Both the position numbers and the translations under genes were made by a program. The notes under the pieces are model-generated. The model did no database searches. It was given only the letters and a program-made list of their open reading frames with translations, and had not been told where the DNA came from. A stretch of DNA of 8,652 bases from an uncultured Bacilli bacterium (lineage in GTDB: Bacteria > Bacillota_I > Bacilli_A > RF39 > UBA660), in assembly GCA_949440065.1 (NCBI GenBank), contig CASRZP010000058.1:1-8652 (forward strand), given 5' to 3'. Positions 7,039 to 8,652 of the stretch are shown here, one piece after another. Position 1 is the stretch's first letter, and each line of letters opens with the position of its first letter.

Positions 7039-7545
7039 ATGAAAGAAGAAGAGAAAAAGAAAAATTATAATATTCCTCCATTAGTGATTTACTTAACTAT
7101 GTTTTTATTAGTATTTATTATTATTTTACCTCCAGTGTTACGGTTATTACTTCCTGATGAAGAACAAGAAGTTGACCTACCTCAAGATAGAGTTGCTTTA
7201 CTAAATTGTAATACTACCCAAGATTTACCTGATTATACATTAGAAATTAATGCTCGAGCAAATTATTTAAACGAAGATTTAACTAAGATTGTGTTAACCT
7301 ATAACCTTGCTATCAAAGATACGGCGCCCCTTGATTTTATGCCTGATTTAGGTATAGAAGGTTTTGAGGCTTTAAGTGATGTTTTAGTAGAAGAAGATGA
7401 AAATATTACTAAAATCACTATTACAAAAGATGCTTTTGTCAATAATCCATCGAATGTTTTATTAAATCAATACGATAAAACCCAAAGAGAACAGCAAAGA
7501 GATTTTGAAAGCTTAGGATACACTTGTAGTGTTACCACAAGTTAA
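7039..7545 (+). CDS. Membrane-anchored protein with extracytoplasmic domain, unrecognised
   Basis: The start at 7039 is preferred over the in-frame upstream start at 6997 because AAGGTG sits at ideal spacing and the promoter -10 overlaps the extra codons. The 168-residue product has a very basic cytoplasmic N-terminus (KEEEKKKN), one transmembrane helix at about 15-35 (IYLTMFLLVFIIILPPVL), and an acidic domain of about 130 residues outside. That domain has two cysteines, in ALLNCN (about residue 57) and GYTCS near the end, which could form a disulfide. Beta-strand-like alternation (YTLEINARANY, KIVLTYNLAI) suggests a small beta-sandwich. It resembles many uncharacterised anchored proteins of low-GC Gram-positives, but I cannot name it. 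The next leader module starts 20 nt after its TAA, so read-through transcription into that module is possible. Confidence 0.7.
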   Translation: MKEEEKKKNYNIPPLVIYLTMFLLVFIIILPPVLRLLLPDEEQEVDLPQDRVALLNCNTTQDLPDYTLEINARANYLNEDLTKIVLTYNLAIKDTAPLDFMPDLGIEGFEALSDVLVEEDENITKITITKDAFVNNPSNVLLNQYDKTQREQQRDFESLGYTCSVTTS

Positions 7546-7565
7546 GTAGAAGGTAGGTGCTAATA

Positions 7566-7637
7566 ATGAATTTATTAAAAATAGTTTTTGGCACAGCTAA
7601 AGTTTACCCTAGATTAACTAGTGGGGGTATATTTTAA
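7566..7637 (+). CDS. Conserved 23-residue leader peptide or structured RNA, copy 2
   Basis: The ORF is preceded by AAGGTAGGTG (7550-7559) and starts at ATG. It is exactly as long as copy 1 at 4645-4716 and shares MN, F8, V13 and PRLTxGG. Outside that block the peptide has changed freely (KIVFGTAK in the middle). Inside it the bases CCCTAGATTAACTAG are identical. The only changed base up to GGGGG is the predicted bulge (T7622 instead of A4701), so the hairpin 7607-7624 is preserved. This favours an RNA-level constraint, with or without translation. The weak -10 upstream and the short gap after 7545 suggest that part of its transcription comes from the preceding gene. Confidence 0.55.
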   Translation: MNLLKIVFGTAKVYPRLTSGGIF

Positions 7638-7657
7638 AGTTAATTGCTATATATTAC

Positions 7658-7688
7658 AAGGACGAGAAGATGTTATCTCGTTCTTTTT
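7658..7688 (+). terminator. Rho-independent terminator after leader copy 2
   Basis: AAGGACGAGA (7658-7667) pairs with TCTCGTTCTT (7676-7685) around an 8-nt loop, with a T-run at 7684-7688. Position and shape match the copy 1 hairpin, while stem bases differ but still pair. That pattern supports conserved structure. Confidence 0.75.
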
Positions 7689-7705
7689 GTTGTGTTAATT
7701 CAATA

Positions 7706-7716
7706 TTAGTTAACTT
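7706..7716 (+). promoter_or_regulatory. Conserved TTAGTTAACTT box, copy 2
   Basis: Identical to 4791-4801. TAGTTAA (7707-7713) can pair with TTAACTA (7614-7620) in the leader hairpin. The distance from hairpin end to box is similar in both modules (about 82 and 88 nt). Confidence 0.4.
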
Positions 7717-7781
7717 TTAAGTTTTTTCGACAATATTAGGATAAACTAGTACGAGATAATAGATAAGAAGGGTGAATAAGT

Positions 7782-8652
7782 ATGAAAACAAAAAAACTAA
7801 TTTTACCTATAGCGATGTTACTTTTATTAATTGTAGCAACCATTGGAGTAACTTTTGCTGCATTCACGTTTACGAAACAAGGAACTGTAGAAAATACATT
7901 AGAAACTAGTACTATCATGTTAAATGAAGAATATCCGATGAGTGATGAGAAAGGTAAAATTTTAACAGGGGAAAATAATGTATTTGACTTTACTGTGCAA
8001 GCTACTCTATGAAAAAGTAATGTTATTTCTTATGAAGTAAGCGCTGTAAAAATTCCTATAATAGCTATGACACCACTTTTAGATAATGAAGTAAAACTTT
8101 ACTTAGAACGAGCAATTGATTCAGATGTCACTTATCAAGAAGTTTTAGTTCCATCAAACTTTGTGCCAATAGAAAATGAAAGTGAAGTAGGAACACCTCT
8201 TGGTGCCATGATATTAGACTCTGGAGCATTCTTTAACGAAGGAACAACAATTCACAATTACCGTTTACGTCTATGAGTAGATGAAAGTACAGAAATTCCC
8301 AGTGGAGAAGAAAGAAAATACGGTGTAAAAGTGAACGTATATGCTAAACAACTTTTAAGTGATAGCTTTACTGATGAAGCATGTTTTACCTTTGATTCTA
8401 CAACAGGAACGATTACTGGATATGATGATAGTTGTCCCAAAGATGTAGTGATTCCGTATACAATAGAGGGAGTTTTGGTTACGACTATTGGAAAGGGAAT
8501 TAGAGGTGAGAATGGATTTGATAGTAAACAATTAACATCAGTAGTTATACCTAATAGTGTAAAATCTATCAACAATGGTGCATTTTTTAATAATCAGTTA
8601 ACAAATGTAATCATTCCAAATAGTGTAACGAGTATTGGAGTGTTGGCATTTA
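7782..8652 (+). CDS. TasA/camelysin-like surface protein with leucine-rich repeats, copy 2, two in-frame TGA, runs off the window
   Basis: ATG with AAGGGTGA (7768-7775) 6 nt upstream fixes the start. The signal peptide (about 1-27, MKTKK then a hydrophobic core ending VTFAAFTF) and the TasA-like core up to VNVYAKQ closely parallel copy 1. After about residue 200 the two proteins differ. Here the sequence turns into BspA-type LRR_5 repeats, with two IPNSV units separated by about 23 residues (LTSVVIPNSVKSINNGAF, LTNVIIPNSVTSIGVLAF), continuing past the window end. Such repeats serve surface adhesion in gut bacteria. TGA interrupts at codon 77 (8010-8012), where copy 1 has Gly GGA, and at codon 165 (8274-8276), where copy 1 also has TGA and the family expects Trp. 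Without readthrough only 76 residues would be made. No frameshift is present. It may be a recoded gene, a silent cassette or an early pseudogene. Confidence 0.65.

Noticed and set aside
1..8652. CRISPR array, insertion sequence, tRNA or rRNA gene
   Set aside because: No regularly spaced direct repeats, transposase-like frame, cloverleaf or rRNA-like segment was found on either strand.

Overview
The window is AT-rich DNA with short intergenic gaps. It has strong AGGAGG/AGGTG-type ribosome binding sites, extended -10 (TGnTATAAT) promoters and many multi-pass membrane proteins. This fits a low-GC Gram-positive bacterium (Bacillota or the related wall-less/RF39-like lineages). I cannot place it more precisely from sequence alone. 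Tryptophan is written TGG in the intact genes, and several genes appear to end at TGA, so the bulk of the window reads as genetic code 11.

Layout. Positions 183-2240 encode a 685-residue membrane protein with three tandem repeats of about 62 residues, one transmembrane segment and a C-terminal region that may resemble lysozyme or lytic transglycosylase folds. Next comes a 476-residue polytopic protein built like an AgrC/ComD quorum-sensing histidine kinase but with degraded catalytic boxes (2329-3759). A tiny TTG-started membrane peptide (3838-3972) lies just upstream of a VanZ-family membrane protein (3991-4602). Positions 6238-6654 and 7039-7545 hold two unrecognised membrane proteins. Between them on the minus strand is a small membrane-protein gene that looks frameshifted (6612-6931).

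The most interesting part is a module present twice, at 4587-6162 and 7551-8652 (window end). Each copy has, in order, a 23-codon small ORF whose end carries a conserved bulged hairpin and the peptide motif PRLTxGG, a Rho-independent terminator, an identical 11-nt TTAGTTAACTT box, and then a TasA/camelysin-like exported surface protein. The surface proteins share the signal peptide and core but have different C-terminal domains: a DUF6273-like domain in copy 1 and BspA-type leucine-rich repeats in copy 2. Both proteins are interrupted by in-frame stop codons with no frameshift. One stop is a TGA at exactly the same aligned site in both copies, where the family is expected to have Trp (LRMW). 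The codons around it differ mostly synonymously. Either UGA is read through at this site, or both copies are silent or decaying surface-protein genes. Copy 1 also has ATA in place of its start codon and a further TAA. Copy 2 has a second TGA.

The genes other than the two modules do not form an obvious single pathway. The common theme is the cell envelope: exported surface proteins, VanZ-like and sensor-like membrane proteins, and small membrane proteins.
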